A DNA stretch of 64,000 nucleotides from the NCBI GenBank assembly GCA_913043205.1, contig CAJWLF010000010.1:23865-87864 (forward strand), written 5' to 3'. Positions 52,642 through 63,059 of the stretch are shown here, in pieces. Below the pieces are notes generated by a model, which worked only from the letters and a program-made list of their open reading frames with translations, was not told the DNA's origin and ran no database searches. Origin of the DNA: an uncultured Chloroflexota bacterium. Lineage in GTDB: Bacteria > Chloroflexota > UBA11872 > VXNJ01. Each line of letters begins with the position of its first letter. Positions within the stretch are counted from its first letter, which is position 1. The translations under genes were made by a program, and so were the position numbers.

Positions 52642-53631
52642 TCATGCACACCATGGGGCGTCAGCACTCCACTCACGGGCCAAGACAGAATTGTCCCCCA
52701 TCTTTATCAATTTATCACGAGCTTCTTGCCAATTTCGCTGCCATTCCGAATGATCCGCTAGCACTCGCTCAGGGTAGGTTTCGCTGCGAGCTATAAATCC
52801 AGGGAATATGTCGCGCCCAGTAGGTTGCCCTACTGGCTGGTAACGTAAATCCAAACTCCATCGAAGCTTGTCACTGAGATTGCTATGAGATCCATGAATC
52901 GTCTTACGGTGAAATAAAATTACGGATCCCGCCTTGACAGGCAACGACTTAACAACTTCTTTCGGCACGTATTTGTCAGGAATACTTGGCCCCTGTTTTA
53001 CATCCACCGGGCAATGGGGCATAAGATCATTACGACGATGGCTTTCCGGAATCACTTTTAGGCATCCCATTTCCTCAGTTGCGTCGGTCACTGCCACCCA
53101 TACAGTCAGGAGATCAGTATCATTTGCGTCTTCAGACGTTACACTCAAATCTTGATGCCACGGCTGTGACCTAAGAATAATGCTATTTTTTCTGGTCAAT
53201 GTTTGATCGCCTTGTGGGGGTTTGATTCGCACATGCTGGATTGGATTGCAATAAATTTCCGGCCCAACAATCTGCTCGGCTATATCCAGTATTCTAGGAT
53301 GTCGCAATATGTCAAAGATAGGCTTGCCCAGATATATAGGCTTTGAGTCGGCTGCATCAAGACCAAAAAGCGTAAATGTTATGTCAAACGGGGTCCAGTC
53401 AATTTCCTCGCATTGCCTACATACATCAATTAGACGCTCATCAAAAGGCAGGCTCGCATCGTAACTATCTATTGATCCAGTCGCCAGCATCCCAGCTGCC
53501 TCCCTATCTAGTAGTTCACTATAACCGTCACGGAGCGCCTTGAAATCCTCAGGGCGAAAAACAGAATCAATTACTGCGTAACCCTGGTCCGAAAATTGCT
53601 CGACGTCTATTTGCTCGGATAACACGTTCAA
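52642..53631 (-). CDS. Phytanoyl-CoA dioxygenase (PhyH) family, Fe(II)/2-oxoglutarate enzyme
   Basis: A protein of 329 residues. The Fe(II) facial triad is His159-x-Asp161 (PWHQDLS) and His246 (TIHGSHSN); Arg257 (KLRWSLDLRY) is the probable 2-oxoglutarate anchor. VWVAVTDATEEMGCLKVIPE and AGSVILFHRKTIHG are family hallmarks. PhyH-like proteins hydroxylate varied small molecules and lipids with O2 and 2-oxoglutarate; the substrate here is unknown. It is the only minus-strand gene between 46975 and 63400 apart from tRNA-Gly. It faces away from nudC, with 155 bases in between for two promoters. Confidence 0.88.
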   Translation of the reverse strand: MNVLSEQIDVEQFSDQGYAVIDSVFRPEDFKALRDGYSELLDREAAGMLATGSIDSYDASLPFDERLIDVCRQCEEIDWTPFDITFTLFGLDAADSKPIYLGKPIFDILRHPRILDIAEQIVGPEIYCNPIQHVRIKPPQGDQTLTRKNSIILRSQPWHQDLSVTSEDANDTDLLTVWVAVTDATEEMGCLKVIPESHRRNDLMPHCPVDVKQGPSIPDKYVPKEVVKSLPVKAGSVILFHRKTIHGSHSNLSDKLRWSLDLRYQPVGQPTGRDIFPGFIARSETYPERVLADHSEWQRNWQEARDKLIKMGDNSVLAREWSADAPWCA

Positions 53632-53786
53632 TCACACCTATTCAATTTGCAATATTTGGCTTAACTATTATGCCAGATCGCAACATTATTTGACCGAATC
53701 ACCCCTACGCCCAGTAGTATGAAATGAGTATATTCAGTAGATAAGCTCACCAGCTCTTTGCACAATAGTTAGGAACCATATCGGAC

Positions 53787-54722
53787 ATGCATCACATTTT
53801 CACCGATAACCCCCTAGACAGAGGAGATACGGCAAGACGTGATGAAGAATGGTTGAGACAAACCGCACTAGACGTTAATAGTAAAATTTTACCAATGTGG
53901 CGCCTGACCATTCCATTGCAATACTCTAAAGGTTCAGTAAGCCTCCGTTGGGCTAGCATGGCCTCCACGAAACTTTCACCAGAATCCAACACCTTGTTCC
54001 TCGGATTACGCGGTGGAATATCGCACTTTGCAGTTGACATATCACAATATGAAGATCCCAGTTCGGCGCCAGGATTGGATTCAACCTGGAAGTTTGAAGA
54101 AGCTCGTACCGCCGCCACTATATTATCAGTCGATGAGACAGGAATAATAGCCCAGGCCAGAGCGCAAATTCATTGGCATTCCACGCACAAATATTGCGGC
54201 GCCTGCGGGAATCTGACCTACCAGAGAAGAGGAGGGCAAATACGCACCTGCCAAAAGTGCAAGCAAGACCATTTCCCTCGCACTGATCCGGTAGTTATAG
54301 CGGTAATAGAACACAACGACATGTGCCTATTGGGTCAGTCTAGAGGACGACTATCACAGATGAGCATGTATTCCGCTCTCGCTGGCTTTGTTGATCAAGG
54401 AGAATCAATCGAAGAAGCCGTCCGACGTGAAGTTATGGAAGAGGCCGGAATAGAGGTCGGTCAGGTGCTTTATCATTCATCTCAACCTTGGCCATTTCCA
54501 CACTCGCTGATGATTGGCTGCCACGGTATCGCCCTGACCACTGACATCAAAAAGGACGAAGAAGAAATGACTGATGTGCGCTGGTTCGCGAGGGCAGACG
54601 TACTCAGTGCACTTGACCTCAATCACGATCACCTCAATGTTCCCCAGCCCATGGCCATCGCTCATCACTTGATTAGATCCTGGGCTGAAGGGGATGTCCC
54701 ACTTACTGAACCGAACACCTAG
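53787..54722 (+). CDS. nudC: NAD(H) pyrophosphatase NudC
   Basis: A protein of 311 residues with the full NudC plan: N-terminal domain, a zinc ribbon with Cys137, Cys140, Cys155 and Cys158 (CGACGN, CQKC), the Nudix box from Gly200 (GFVDQGESIEEAVRREVMEE), and the NADH-specificity motif SQPWPFPHSLM (232-242) that separates this group from other Nudix proteins. It hydrolyses NADH to NMNH and AMP, and in some bacteria removes NAD caps from RNA. The following transporter frame is open across its stop region, so the two may be transcribed together. Confidence 0.94.
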   Translation: MHHIFTDNPLDRGDTARRDEEWLRQTALDVNSKILPMWRLTIPLQYSKGSVSLRWASMASTKLSPESNTLFLGLRGGISHFAVDISQYEDPSSAPGLDSTWKFEEARTAATILSVDETGIIAQARAQIHWHSTHKYCGACGNLTYQRRGGQIRTCQKCKQDHFPRTDPVVIAVIEHNDMCLLGQSRGRLSQMSMYSALAGFVDQGESIEEAVRREVMEEAGIEVGQVLYHSSQPWPFPHSLMIGCHGIALTTDIKKDEEEMTDVRWFARADVLSALDLNHDHLNVPQPMAIAHHLIRSWAEGDVPLTEPNT

Positions 54723-54760
54723 TTAATTCTTGTCCATCTCACCGAAAGGTATCTGGAAAA

Positions 54761-56161
54761 ATATTTAATTCGATTAGCCGCAAACACGCCGTCGTAACTG
54801 TTGTGGGCATAGGCACTCTATTATCAACTATGACTGCCAGTATGGTTAATGTGGCATTACCTACAATGGCAACAGATTTCAATGTAGACCTACCCACCGC
54901 ACAGTGGATCGCATTAGGGTTCTTTGCAGCAGTCGCCAGTCTACATTTATCAGTAGGACGATTGGCAGACATATTTGGACGAGGAAGATTATTCAACAGC
55001 GGCTTCTTGCTATTTGGCCTGGCATCACTGGCTGCTGGGCTAAGCCCCTCAGTCGAATGGTTAATAGCACTGAGAATTGTCCAAGCTATTGGCCTATCAA
55101 TTTTGCAAGCAAATGCATTTTCCTTGTTAATGGCAGTATTTCCGGAGGAACAGAGAGGGAGGGCTATGGGTTATTTCGCATCCATCGCAAGTGTAGGCCT
55201 AGCAATAGGGCCCTTGGCCGGAGGAATAATTCTTCACTACGCCTCTTGGAAATGGATGTTCTTCTGTTTAAGCCCAATATCTTTATGCACCTTTGTGATC
55301 GGCGTCTGCACAATCCAGGCAATCGGACCTGGAACAAAACAACGATTCGACATTGTTAGCGCAGCAACCATGCTGTTTTGGATATTCCCGCTAGTATTCG
55401 GTATTAACCGTGGATTCATACTTGGATGGACCTCTTCAATAACACTCTCATCAATGGCTTTGTCTATGTTTTTTTTGTTCGTGTTCATCCGGCGACAACA
55501 AACAACCAACAATCCACTTGTAGATCCTACATTGTTTCGTTCATTTAACTTTTTGACCGGTATTTTAACGTCATATTTGGGCTTTGTGTCTTTGAGCAGT
55601 GTCACATTATTGGCACCATTCCTATTTCAAAACGGATTGAAAATGCCTATTGCCCAGGTCGGATTATTTTTTTCGATTCTGTCTGTTGTTGCTGCCATCA
55701 CAGCTATTTTGGCAGGTAGAGCTGTAGATCGATGGGGTTCTGCCAAACCGCGTACTGCCGGATTATTACTGATGTGCGCAGGATACACATCTATGGCCTT
55801 TGTAAATCCGTCTACTGGAATATTTCTCGCATTGGTTTCCCTGGCCCTTACAGGGATGGGCGTTGGTTTTTGGGAGGCCCCCGCCATCAATACAATCATG
55901 TCTTCAATACCCTCTGACAAGCTCGGCTTAGGAGGAGGATTTGTAGCCGGTTCCCGAACTCTGGGTTGGGCCACCGGACAACCAATATTTGGCGGAATAT
56001 TTGCTTTAGTAGTTATGAATCTGGGATCAGAGGTAGCACTTTCGGCACCTCAAGGCGATCAATTATCCGGATTTCAGATAACATTTTTGTTTGCCGCAAT
56101 AATGGCCTTACTTATATCTATATTCTCAGGCATTAGTATTTTTCGAAAATCGGCCTTGTAG
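54761..56161 (+). CDS. DHA2-family MFS transporter, first of three tandem copies
   Basis: About 465 residues with some 14 membrane segments. It has SMVNVALPTMATDFNVDLPTAQWIALG (split here as family signature VALPTM and AQW) and the A-motif LSVGRLADIFGRGRLF. Drug:H+ antiporters of the EmrB/QacA type export hydrophobic compounds. A GTG at 54803 is the first ordinary start, but it would cut the first helix; the two paralogues downstream carry 20-30 more residues. The frame is open upstream through 54719, and codons 54761 onward (ATA TTT AAT TCG ATT) lack any ATG/GTG/TTG. The true start is therefore uncertain and may be a rare codon; 54761 is a guess from GAAAGGT upstream. Confidence 0.78.
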   Translation: MFNSISRKHAVVTVVGIGTLLSTMTASMVNVALPTMATDFNVDLPTAQWIALGFFAAVASLHLSVGRLADIFGRGRLFNSGFLLFGLASLAAGLSPSVEWLIALRIVQAIGLSILQANAFSLLMAVFPEEQRGRAMGYFASIASVGLAIGPLAGGIILHYASWKWMFFCLSPISLCTFVIGVCTIQAIGPGTKQRFDIVSAATMLFWIFPLVFGINRGFILGWTSSITLSSMALSMFFLFVFIRRQQTTNNPLVDPTLFRSFNFLTGILTSYLGFVSLSSVTLLAPFLFQNGLKMPIAQVGLFFSILSVVAAITAILAGRAVDRWGSAKPRTAGLLLMCAGYTSMAFVNPSTGIFLALVSLALTGMGVGFWEAPAINTIMSSIPSDKLGLGGGFVAGSRTLGWATGQPIFGGIFALVVMNLGSEVALSAPQGDQLSGFQITFLFAAIMALLISIFSGISIFRKSAL

Positions 56162-56178
56162 TTAGTAACCTGATCGAT

Positions 56179-57594
56179 ATGAACAATCCAAATGACAGCG
56201 ATCACACTGTGCGGCAACGTATCGCCGTTAGTGGAGTTCAAGGCTTAGGGTTGGCCTTATTCACCGGATCAGCTGCTATGGTCGGAGTAGCTCTTCCATC
56301 AATGGCTCGAGAATTCGACGTAGATCTGACCCTAGTTCAGTGGGTGTCACTATCATTCTTTGTGGGATTAGCAAGTTTTCATCTGGCTGCCGGCAGACTG
56401 TCCGATATATTCGGACTTCGCACCATCTACCTGTCTGGAATCATTATCTTTGCTGCCGCCTCTATTGGAGCTGCATTAAGCTCTGAACTTAGCTGGCTAA
56501 TCGTATGGCGCGTCATTCAAGCGCTCGGAGCATCGGCATCACAAGCTACTGGCACCGCATTATTAATTCGAGTTTACCCGGCGAATCAACGTGGTAGGGC
56601 AATGGGTATTTTCGGGACAGTAGGCGCAGCGGGTATGGCTTTAGGCCCCGTAGTAGCCGGATCTGTTCTCGAAGTGTCAAGATGGCCTACCCTATTTCTA
56701 ATTATGGCTGGTGTAGCAGCCCTTAGTTTTGCAGTAGGTTTGGCCGCAATACCCAAGTTAGCAGCATCACAGGAAAAAGGGAGGTTTGATTGGTTAGGAG
56801 CATTGCTGATGTCAATGTGGATAGCTCCAGGCATACTCGCGGTAAATATTGGTATGCGCGACGGGCTTTTAAATCACATTACAATTTTCTCAATAGTAGC
56901 CACTCTAATAGTTTTGCCCGCATTTATATTAAGTCAAAAGTTTGCCGCAACCCCACTTGTACATCCATCAATATTCAGATCTTTTGACTTTACAACCAGC
57001 CTACTAATCTCATCATCAGGGTTTGCAACCTCAATTGGGGTACAACTATTGATCCCATTTCTATTAGGCAGTGCCCTCAATTACCCAATAAGTCAGATCG
57101 GACTATTGATGTCATTAGGCCCATTAATCGCAATGTTAGTATCTACCCCTGCGGGCGCTTGGGTCGATCGTGCTGGGCCCCACATTCCTCGTTCGATCGG
57201 ACTAGGCATCACTGTTGCTGGCTACATTCTGCTCCTGCCTATTAATGAGACATGGACCTTTATTCATACGTCTGCCGGACTTATTGTCCTTAGCATAGGC
57301 CATAGCATCTGGTCAGCTGCAAATCGCACTCTACTTATGAGCTCGGTTTCGCAACAACATCTTGGAATTGCAGGAGGGCTGCTATCAGCTGCACGCACAT
57401 TCGGATTCTCTATAGGTAATGCGATCTTTGGCGGGATATTTTCATTAGTTGTTTTGAATATAGATTCAACTAAGATAGCCATTGAGGGCTCTGCTGAGTC
57501 TCAGCTCATTGGATACAAAATAGCTATGTTGGTGGCAGCTGTTATGCTGATAGTCATGGCTGCGTTGTCAACATGGCGTGCAGTACGAACATAA
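56179..57594 (+). CDS. DHA2-family MFS transporter, second of three tandem copies
   Basis: A protein of 471 residues with about 14 membrane segments. MVGVALPSMAREFDVDLTLV and LAAGRLSDIFGLRTIYLSG correspond to the first-helix and A-motif regions of EmrB/QacA-type exporters; RAMGIFGTVGAAGMALGPVV is the antiporter motif C region. It follows the first copy after 17 bases and aligns with it along its whole length, so it arose by tandem duplication. The substrate is unknown. In the loop motif the usual GR after FG is replaced by LR, a mild deviation. Confidence 0.88.
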   Translation: MNNPNDSDHTVRQRIAVSGVQGLGLALFTGSAAMVGVALPSMAREFDVDLTLVQWVSLSFFVGLASFHLAAGRLSDIFGLRTIYLSGIIIFAAASIGAALSSELSWLIVWRVIQALGASASQATGTALLIRVYPANQRGRAMGIFGTVGAAGMALGPVVAGSVLEVSRWPTLFLIMAGVAALSFAVGLAAIPKLAASQEKGRFDWLGALLMSMWIAPGILAVNIGMRDGLLNHITIFSIVATLIVLPAFILSQKFAATPLVHPSIFRSFDFTTSLLISSSGFATSIGVQLLIPFLLGSALNYPISQIGLLMSLGPLIAMLVSTPAGAWVDRAGPHIPRSIGLGITVAGYILLLPINETWTFIHTSAGLIVLSIGHSIWSAANRTLLMSSVSQQHLGIAGGLLSAARTFGFSIGNAIFGGIFSLVVLNIDSTKIAIEGSAESQLIGYKIAMLVAAVMLIVMAALSTWRAVRT

Positions 57595-57612
57595 GAATCG
57601 ATAAATCATATT

Positions 57613-59055
57613 TTGAGTAATTCGAATAAACAACCTGAACCTTGGGCCATATCTTCCACCAGGAGGGCTTTGATAACCCTAGCGGTTGGCATAAGTACAA
57701 CTCTCTTTACAATAGCCACCACTATGGTGCTTGTAGCCCTTCCCAGCATGTCCAAAGATTTCAACGTAGATATCACAACAGTCCAGTGGGTAGCCATGGC
57801 CTTCTTTATAGGAGTATCCAGCTTTCATCTTCCTACAGGACGACTAGGAGACTTATTCGGGAGAAAACGGGTTTACCTCATTGGATATGTTGTTACTACT
57901 ATCGGCTTTATAGGTGCAATATTTAGCCCAGGCATCTATTGGTTGATTGCCTTCAGAGGGCTCCAAGGTATAGGAGCATCTGCCATACAGGCTAATGCTA
58001 CAGCCATAATGGTTTCTGCGTACCCTCCAGCACGTAGAGGCAGAGCTATAGGTTTCTACGGAAGTATGTCGGCACTTGGTCTCGCATTGGGACCTATCAT
58101 CGGAGGGGCAATACTACAGATCGGTGAATGGCAAACAATGTTTGCAATCCTGGTTCCATGGTGCGTATTGGGATTCTCAATGGGACTTCTCGCAATTCCT
58201 AACTCCTCTATGCGAGCCACTGGCACTTTTGACTACCTGAGCACGCTACTTCTGCTCATAGCACTGGGGCCTATTGTTTTTGCACTCAATAGAATGGTTA
58301 GTCATGGCTGGAACGATCCACTATCACTATCTTTTGTATGCTGCTTTGCAATTTCAGGATTTCTATTTGTCAAAAGACAAAACTCTATGGAATCCCCTCT
58401 GGTAGACCCAAGTATTTTTTCCTCTTCACTGTTCAGAAGTGGAGTAATAATTGCATTTTTGGGCTTTATGGCTTTTAGCAGTGTATTACTGCTTATGCCA
58501 TTTTTCATTCAAAACCTAATGGAAGTACCTGTAGGCCAAGTGGGTTTGCTAGTTTCGATAAGTTGGTTTGTAACAGCCATGTTCAACTTCATCTCTGGGC
58601 CACTCGTAGATAAATTCGGTACGCGGCCGGTACTCAGTATTGGATCAACCCTACTGGCAATCTGTTACCTTCTAGTATCCAGATTGGACGAAAGTTCTAC
58701 AATACTCCATGTGGTGCTGCTGATGATGGTGATTGGTTTTTCGCAGTCTTTCTGGATGGCACCTACTAACACTCGCATTCTGGGTTCAGTGCTACGACAT
58801 CAACTCGGCTTAGCTGGTGGATTTGTCGCATTTTGCAGAACTTTTGGCTTCGCTTTGGGAACAGCACTATGGGGAGGAATCTTCTCTCACATTGTTCTTA
58901 CCAATAGCAACGCAACAATAGCTGTAGAGGCAGCATCAAGATTCCAGGAAACCGGGTTTAGAACAACTTTTCTCATCGTAGCTGTGCTGTCAGGATTGCT
59001 GGCTCTGTATGCAGTCAGTGTCCGAGGTGCATCAACCGATCAGACTGACAATTGA
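57613..59055 (+). CDS. DHA2-family MFS transporter, third of three tandem copies
   Basis: A protein of 480 residues from a TTG, about 14 membrane segments. TMVLVALPSMSKDFNVDITT and LPTGRLGDLFGRKRVYLIG match the family motifs, and RGRAIGFYGSMSALGLALGP the motif-C region. It lies 18 bases after the second copy. The three are clearly paralogous but differ enough to have distinct substrates. The ABC-type export genes begin about 150 bases downstream on the same strand; together these suggest a multi-compound export or resistance block (inference). Confidence 0.88.
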   Translation: MSNSNKQPEPWAISSTRRALITLAVGISTTLFTIATTMVLVALPSMSKDFNVDITTVQWVAMAFFIGVSSFHLPTGRLGDLFGRKRVYLIGYVVTTIGFIGAIFSPGIYWLIAFRGLQGIGASAIQANATAIMVSAYPPARRGRAIGFYGSMSALGLALGPIIGGAILQIGEWQTMFAILVPWCVLGFSMGLLAIPNSSMRATGTFDYLSTLLLLIALGPIVFALNRMVSHGWNDPLSLSFVCCFAISGFLFVKRQNSMESPLVDPSIFSSSLFRSGVIIAFLGFMAFSSVLLLMPFFIQNLMEVPVGQVGLLVSISWFVTAMFNFISGPLVDKFGTRPVLSIGSTLLAICYLLVSRLDESSTILHVVLLMMVIGFSQSFWMAPTNTRILGSVLRHQLGLAGGFVAFCRTFGFALGTALWGGIFSHIVLTNSNATIAVEAASRFQETGFRTTFLIVAVLSGLLALYAVSVRGASTDQTDN

Positions 59056-59082
59056 TTGCCAAACGAAAGCACCTAAGCATCG

Positions 59083-59097
59083 ACTGATATATTCAGT
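59083..59097. promoter_or_regulatory. Near-palindrome before the adaptor-ABC operon
   Basis: ACTGA-TATAT-TCAGT lies in the 149-base gap before the MacA-like gene, about 110 bases before its ATG. The size and place would fit an operator for a TetR/MarR-type regulator, but no regulator gene is present in this window and no clear -35/-10 pair was found. Confidence 0.25.
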
Positions 59098-59204
59098 TGT
59101 CGAATATAGTGCACATAAAATGTTTGAAGATCGATAAGATATTGCGAATTGGGTCGGGCAGGAATATGCTACATCAATGAACCGAGACCGCTAAGCTAGC
59201 CAAC

Positions 59205-60986
59205 ATGAGAATGATTATGGCCCGCCGTCAGAAGCTAACAGTTGGAATAGTTCTATTCGCAACAATTGCTGCTGCAATATTTCTTCTGGGTGGCCCCCAA
59301 ACCAGCACAAATTCCTCTACCGAAAGCACAAGTATAAAAATGGAGGCCGCTGCTCTAGCTGACCTCACAGACACAGTCACTGCCGTCGGCACAGCCGAAT
59401 ACTCTCGGGTCATTGATCTATCCGTCGCTCAAAGCAGTCTAGTAACCAAAATCCTATTCAAGACCGGAGAGTCAGTATCGGCAGGTCAAACACTGGTTGA
59501 ACTCGACGCATCTACCGCAGCAAAAACCCTAGCGGATCGACAATTGGCACTTCGGGAAGCACAACACGCGCTTGAAGAGCTTAAAAAACCGCCGGATCCA
59601 AAAGCGATAACCAAAGCCGAATTGACATTAGCAGCAAAAAAATCAGATTTTGAATATCTTAGCCAAGATCCAGACGAATCTGACCTTGCCGCTGCAAACG
59701 CCTCTCTTGCTTCAGCACAAAGTAATCTAGCCCATACATTGGTGGATCTAGCTACAGCCGAAACCGGACCAACTGCGGAAGAAATATCTCGTAAGCAAGC
59801 CGCTTTCGAGACCGCTGAGGCAGATTGGCTAACCAAACAACAGTCACTTAAGACTTTGCGTGATAAACCCACGCCCGATGAGTTAGCTGATGCAGCCGCG
59901 ATACTAGAAAAGGCGCTACTCACCCGAAATTCAACCAATAAAAGCAAAACCGCAGACAGTGAAACCAAAGCCAAAGCTGAGCTTGACTACCAAATAGCTC
60001 AACGAACTTATGAAACGGCAGTACGGCCTGCCACACAACAAGAATTGGACGATGCAGGCTCAAGATTGGCAGCCGCTAAAGCGACAATGGACGCAAGCTG
60101 GAAAGATGTACAGACTTTGTTAAACGGGCCCGATTCGGAAGACGTCGCTCTATCCAGAGCTGCAGTGAATTCGGCAAAAGCTCAAGTAACAAATGCCTCA
60201 GCCGCTTTAGCCGAAGCCCGAAAAGGAACCAGTAACACGGCGTTACTCACAGCTGAAAGCGCACTTCGTCAAGCTGAATTAGATCTCATTCAACTCACCG
60301 AAGGACCAAGCCAAACCGATCTAGAGTTGCAAAATCTTCGTATAAAATCCGCTGAGCTAGCAGTTACCGAAGCAAAAAATTCTGTTGCAGACAAATCTAT
60401 TAAAGCTCCATTCGACGGTGTAATAACCGCAATAAATGGCCAGCCAGGCGAATTGGTCTCTGGTACGTTGGTAACAATAGTTGATCGCGACTCATTGCGA
60501 ATTCAAGCCAACGTCGACCAGATAGATGTAGTGAAGTTGAAACCAGGCCAGAGAGTTCTAGTGAATACTAATCTACCGAACACGCTACCGAACCAAGCAA
60601 CCTTATCCAGTATCAACCCTCTAGGCCAAAGCAATCAAGGTTTGGTCACCTACGATCTTGCTGTAGACATGACTCGAGCCCCTAAAAACTTACTGGGTGG
60701 GATGACTGTCGATATAGAGGTGACTGTCGGAGAGATAAAGAACGCAATTACAGTACCTTCCTCGGCAATCGAATCCACACCGAAAGGACCTGGGATTCGT
60801 GTCGAACATCCTGATGGAACCTTACAGTTCCGCCGAGTGAGCTTGGGACTTTCTGATGGATATCGAACTCAAATATTGGATGGTATTCAAGAAGGAGAAC
60901 AGGTAGTCGTAGCTGGTGTAGATAAGAATGCTAAATCGAAAGAGGAGGATGACACCTTTCGGCGAATGAGAAGAGCTAACAAATGA
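59205..60986 (+). CDS. HlyD/MacA-like membrane-fusion adaptor with extended coiled coil
   Basis: A protein of 593 residues. N-terminal helix (about 11-29), first half of the lipoyl domain (about 70-103), a long helical region (about 104-395), second lipoyl half ([20 protein letters not shown], 398-417) and the beta-barrel and membrane-proximal domains to the end. The helical region contains about seven turns of the form P-x(2-3)-[DE]-[IL] (near 130, 155, 189, 222, 275, 309 and 368), so it is built from repeated helical hairpins and is much longer than in Escherichia coli MacA. It connects the inner-membrane permease with the outside layers. The next gene overlaps its TGA (ATGA). Confidence 0.88.
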   Translation: MRMIMARRQKLTVGIVLFATIAAAIFLLGGPQTSTNSSTESTSIKMEAAALADLTDTVTAVGTAEYSRVIDLSVAQSSLVTKILFKTGESVSAGQTLVELDASTAAKTLADRQLALREAQHALEELKKPPDPKAITKAELTLAAKKSDFEYLSQDPDESDLAAANASLASAQSNLAHTLVDLATAETGPTAEEISRKQAAFETAEADWLTKQQSLKTLRDKPTPDELADAAAILEKALLTRNSTNKSKTADSETKAKAELDYQIAQRTYETAVRPATQQELDDAGSRLAAAKATMDASWKDVQTLLNGPDSEDVALSRAAVNSAKAQVTNASAALAEARKGTSNTALLTAESALRQAELDLIQLTEGPSQTDLELQNLRIKSAELAVTEAKNSVADKSIKAPFDGVITAINGQPGELVSGTLVTIVDRDSLRIQANVDQIDVVKLKPGQRVLVNTNLPNTLPNQATLSSINPLGQSNQGLVTYDLAVDMTRAPKNLLGGMTVDIEVTVGEIKNAITVPSSAIESTPKGPGIRVEHPDGTLQFRRVSLGLSDGYRTQILDGIQEGEQVVVAGVDKNAKSKEEDDTFRRMRRANK

Positions 60987-61687
60987 ACAGTGGCAACAGC
61001 AGGCCGCTGATAGAAGTAGAAGATTTAGGTAAAACATACAGCATGGGACATATAGAAGTACCAGCGTTGCGAGGGGTATCTTTCGATATCCAAAGAGCTG
61101 AAAGTGTTGCCATAATGGGACATTCGGGATCAGGGAAATCCACCTTGATGAATCTTCTTGGGTGTTTAGACACCCCCACTGTTGGGAAATACACCTTAAA
61201 CGGTGAAGACGTAAGCAGCTTAGGCGAAGACGAGTTGGCTGTAGCGAGAAACAGACTAATTGGATTTGTCTTCCAATCATTCAACCTCTTACCTCGAATG
61301 AGCGCGCTTGAGCAAGTAGAGTTACCGTTAATGTATGCCAAATCTAACAACCGACAGCAGCTGGCAAAAGAAGCATTAGAGCTCGTCGGGTTGGGAGACC
61401 GAATGAGACACAGCTCGGTCGAATTGTCCGGAGGCCAACAACAGCGCGTGGCAATCGCACGTGCGCTGGTAAACAAGCCCAGCTTGTTGTTGGCAGACGA
61501 GCCTACAGGAAATCTCGATACCACCACCACGAATGAGATAATGAATCTATTACATGATTTGAACTCCCAAACCAATGTAACTCTAATTATGGTCACCCAC
61601 GAAGATGATGTTGCATCCAGATGCAAAAGGGTGATTGAAATGAGGGACGGACGAATAACAAAAGATATAGCGCAACTACAGCCATGA
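60983..61687 (+). CDS. ABC transporter ATP-binding protein, MacB/LolD type
   Basis: A protein of 234 residues. Walker [10 protein letters not shown] (46-54), Q-loop [20 protein letters not shown], signature LSGGQQQR (148-155), Walker [10 protein letters not shown] (168-176) and H-loop MVTHEDD are all intact. This compact type powers MacB- and LolCDE-like FtsX-fold permeases. The ATGA overlaps on both sides with the adaptor and the permease show tight co-translation of a three-gene exporter. Confidence 0.94.
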   Translation: MNSGNSRPLIEVEDLGKTYSMGHIEVPALRGVSFDIQRAESVAIMGHSGSGKSTLMNLLGCLDTPTVGKYTLNGEDVSSLGEDELAVARNRLIGFVFQSFNLLPRMSALEQVELPLMYAKSNNRQQLAKEALELVGLGDRMRHSSVELSGGQQQRVAIARALVNKPSLLLADEPTGNLDTTTTNEIMNLLHDLNSQTNVTLIMVTHEDDVASRCKRVIEMRDGRITKDIAQLQP

Positions 61688-62964
61688 GGACCCTCGATGC
61701 GGTCCGGGTAGCCCTCAGAGCACTCGCAGTGAATAAGCTGCGGACCGCACTGACTTTGCTTGGCATGGTCATCGGAGTAGCTGCAGTTATCACTTTGATG
61801 GGACTCGGAGCTGGTGTACAGGCCAGTGTTGAAGAACAAATCAGAACAACGGGCACAAACCTCTTATTCATAACTCCTGGCTCTGAGGAGCAAGCCAGAG
61901 GTCAGATCAAGGATCTGGGTAGCAATACACCAACCCTGACCCTGGAGGATAGCGAGGCTATTAGCTCGCTCGAATCACCGGAAATTACTGGAGTATCTAC
62001 TTCTCAGACTGCCTGGGTGTCACTCATAGGACCAACGGGATCCGCAATAAAAACGCAGGTACTTGGGGTTACTGCGAGTTATTTTGACGTCCGATCTTAC
62101 TCTGTCTCCGTTGGTCGTGAATTTAGCCCACAAGAAATGCGTGCAGCCAGTAGGCAGATAGCTCTTGGTAGCGGTATAGCTGAGCAACTCTTTCCGATGG
62201 GTCAGGCTCTGGGACAGAAAGTGCGACTTAATTCACACCCGTTTACAGTAATCGCAATCATGGAAGAGACGGGAACGAGTGGTTGGCAAAACCGAGATAA
62301 TTCAGCATTAGTACCGATAAAAACTATGCAAACTCGAATTCGGCCCAACCAAACTATTCGCGGCGGCAATTTAGTTGACGCAATTACAGTGAGAATAGTC
62401 GACGAAAACGAAACTACCATAGCGAAAGTTAAAGACGACATAGGAACGCTACTTCGGGGAAGACACCGAGTAGAAAATAATGATTTCGACATTCTAGCTC
62501 AGCAAGAATTCATCGAAGCTATTGGCGAGGTTACTAAAACCATATCCATATTTTTAGGGGCAGTAGCAGGTATTTCACTGCTAGTGGGAGGAATCGGAAT
62601 AATGAACATAATGTTGGTAGCCGTAACTGAGCGTACGCGGGAAATCGGTATACGTAAGGCAATAGGGGCGCGACGCAGGGACATACTATGGCAGTTTATG
62701 ATTGAATCTATTACAGTGAGTTTGGGGGGAGGCCTGCTTGGTGTAGGGCTAGGAGCCCTTGGTACGTTCGCCGGTAGCGGAATTGGCGGTGGGGAACCTT
62801 CCAGTCAGGGAGGGCCACCATTTAGCTCCTTAAGCCTTCAGCTCAACATTGAGCCCGTAATGCTCGCTCTAGGGATTTCAGCCTCTATAGGTCTCATCTT
62901 CGGAATCTACCCAGCCGCCAGAGCCTCAAGATTAAATCCAATAGAGGCACTGAGGCATGAGTAG
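61684..62964 (+). CDS. MacB-like ABC transporter permease (FtsX fold)
   Basis: A protein of 426 residues. First helix about 20-47 ([20 protein letters not shown]), a roughly 230-residue extracytoplasmic MacB_PCD domain, then three helices carrying the FtsX signature ([53 protein letters not shown] shortened to [12 protein letters not shown]). Such permeases do not move substrate through the membrane but drive export through the adaptor by mechanotransmission. The ATPase is a separate protein here, unlike E. coli MacB. Likely cargo is a lipid, peptide or drug; the sequence does not tell. Confidence 0.92.
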   Translation: MRTLDAVRVALRALAVNKLRTALTLLGMVIGVAAVITLMGLGAGVQASVEEQIRTTGTNLLFITPGSEEQARGQIKDLGSNTPTLTLEDSEAISSLESPEITGVSTSQTAWVSLIGPTGSAIKTQVLGVTASYFDVRSYSVSVGREFSPQEMRAASRQIALGSGIAEQLFPMGQALGQKVRLNSHPFTVIAIMEETGTSGWQNRDNSALVPIKTMQTRIRPNQTIRGGNLVDAITVRIVDENETTIAKVKDDIGTLLRGRHRVENNDFDILAQQEFIEAIGEVTKTISIFLGAVAGISLLVGGIGIMNIMLVAVTERTREIGIRKAIGARRRDILWQFMIESITVSLGGGLLGVGLGALGTFAGSGIGGGEPSSQGGPPFSSLSLQLNIEPVMLALGISASIGLIFGIYPAARASRLNPIEALRHE

Positions 62965-63059
62965 AATCTATTGGACGCTGTTTAGATCGCCAGTTTTACT
63001 CAAATGATTTTGAGGACTTGCAACACGAATATCACCCAAGTAAATGGAGTAGCCCTAAA

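Noticed and set aside
52572..52796. 74-codon plus-strand frame after the TPR gene
   Set aside because: Mostly antisense to the C-terminus of the PhyH gene and without recognisable features.
59486..59974. 162-codon minus-strand open frame
   Set aside because: It lies opposite the repetitive Ala-rich helical region of the adaptor gene, whose codon bias keeps the antisense frame open.
60976..61839. 287-codon open frame on the minus strand
   Set aside because: It is antisense to a complete ABC ATPase with all motifs; its own translation is rich in Ser/Cys and has no family features.
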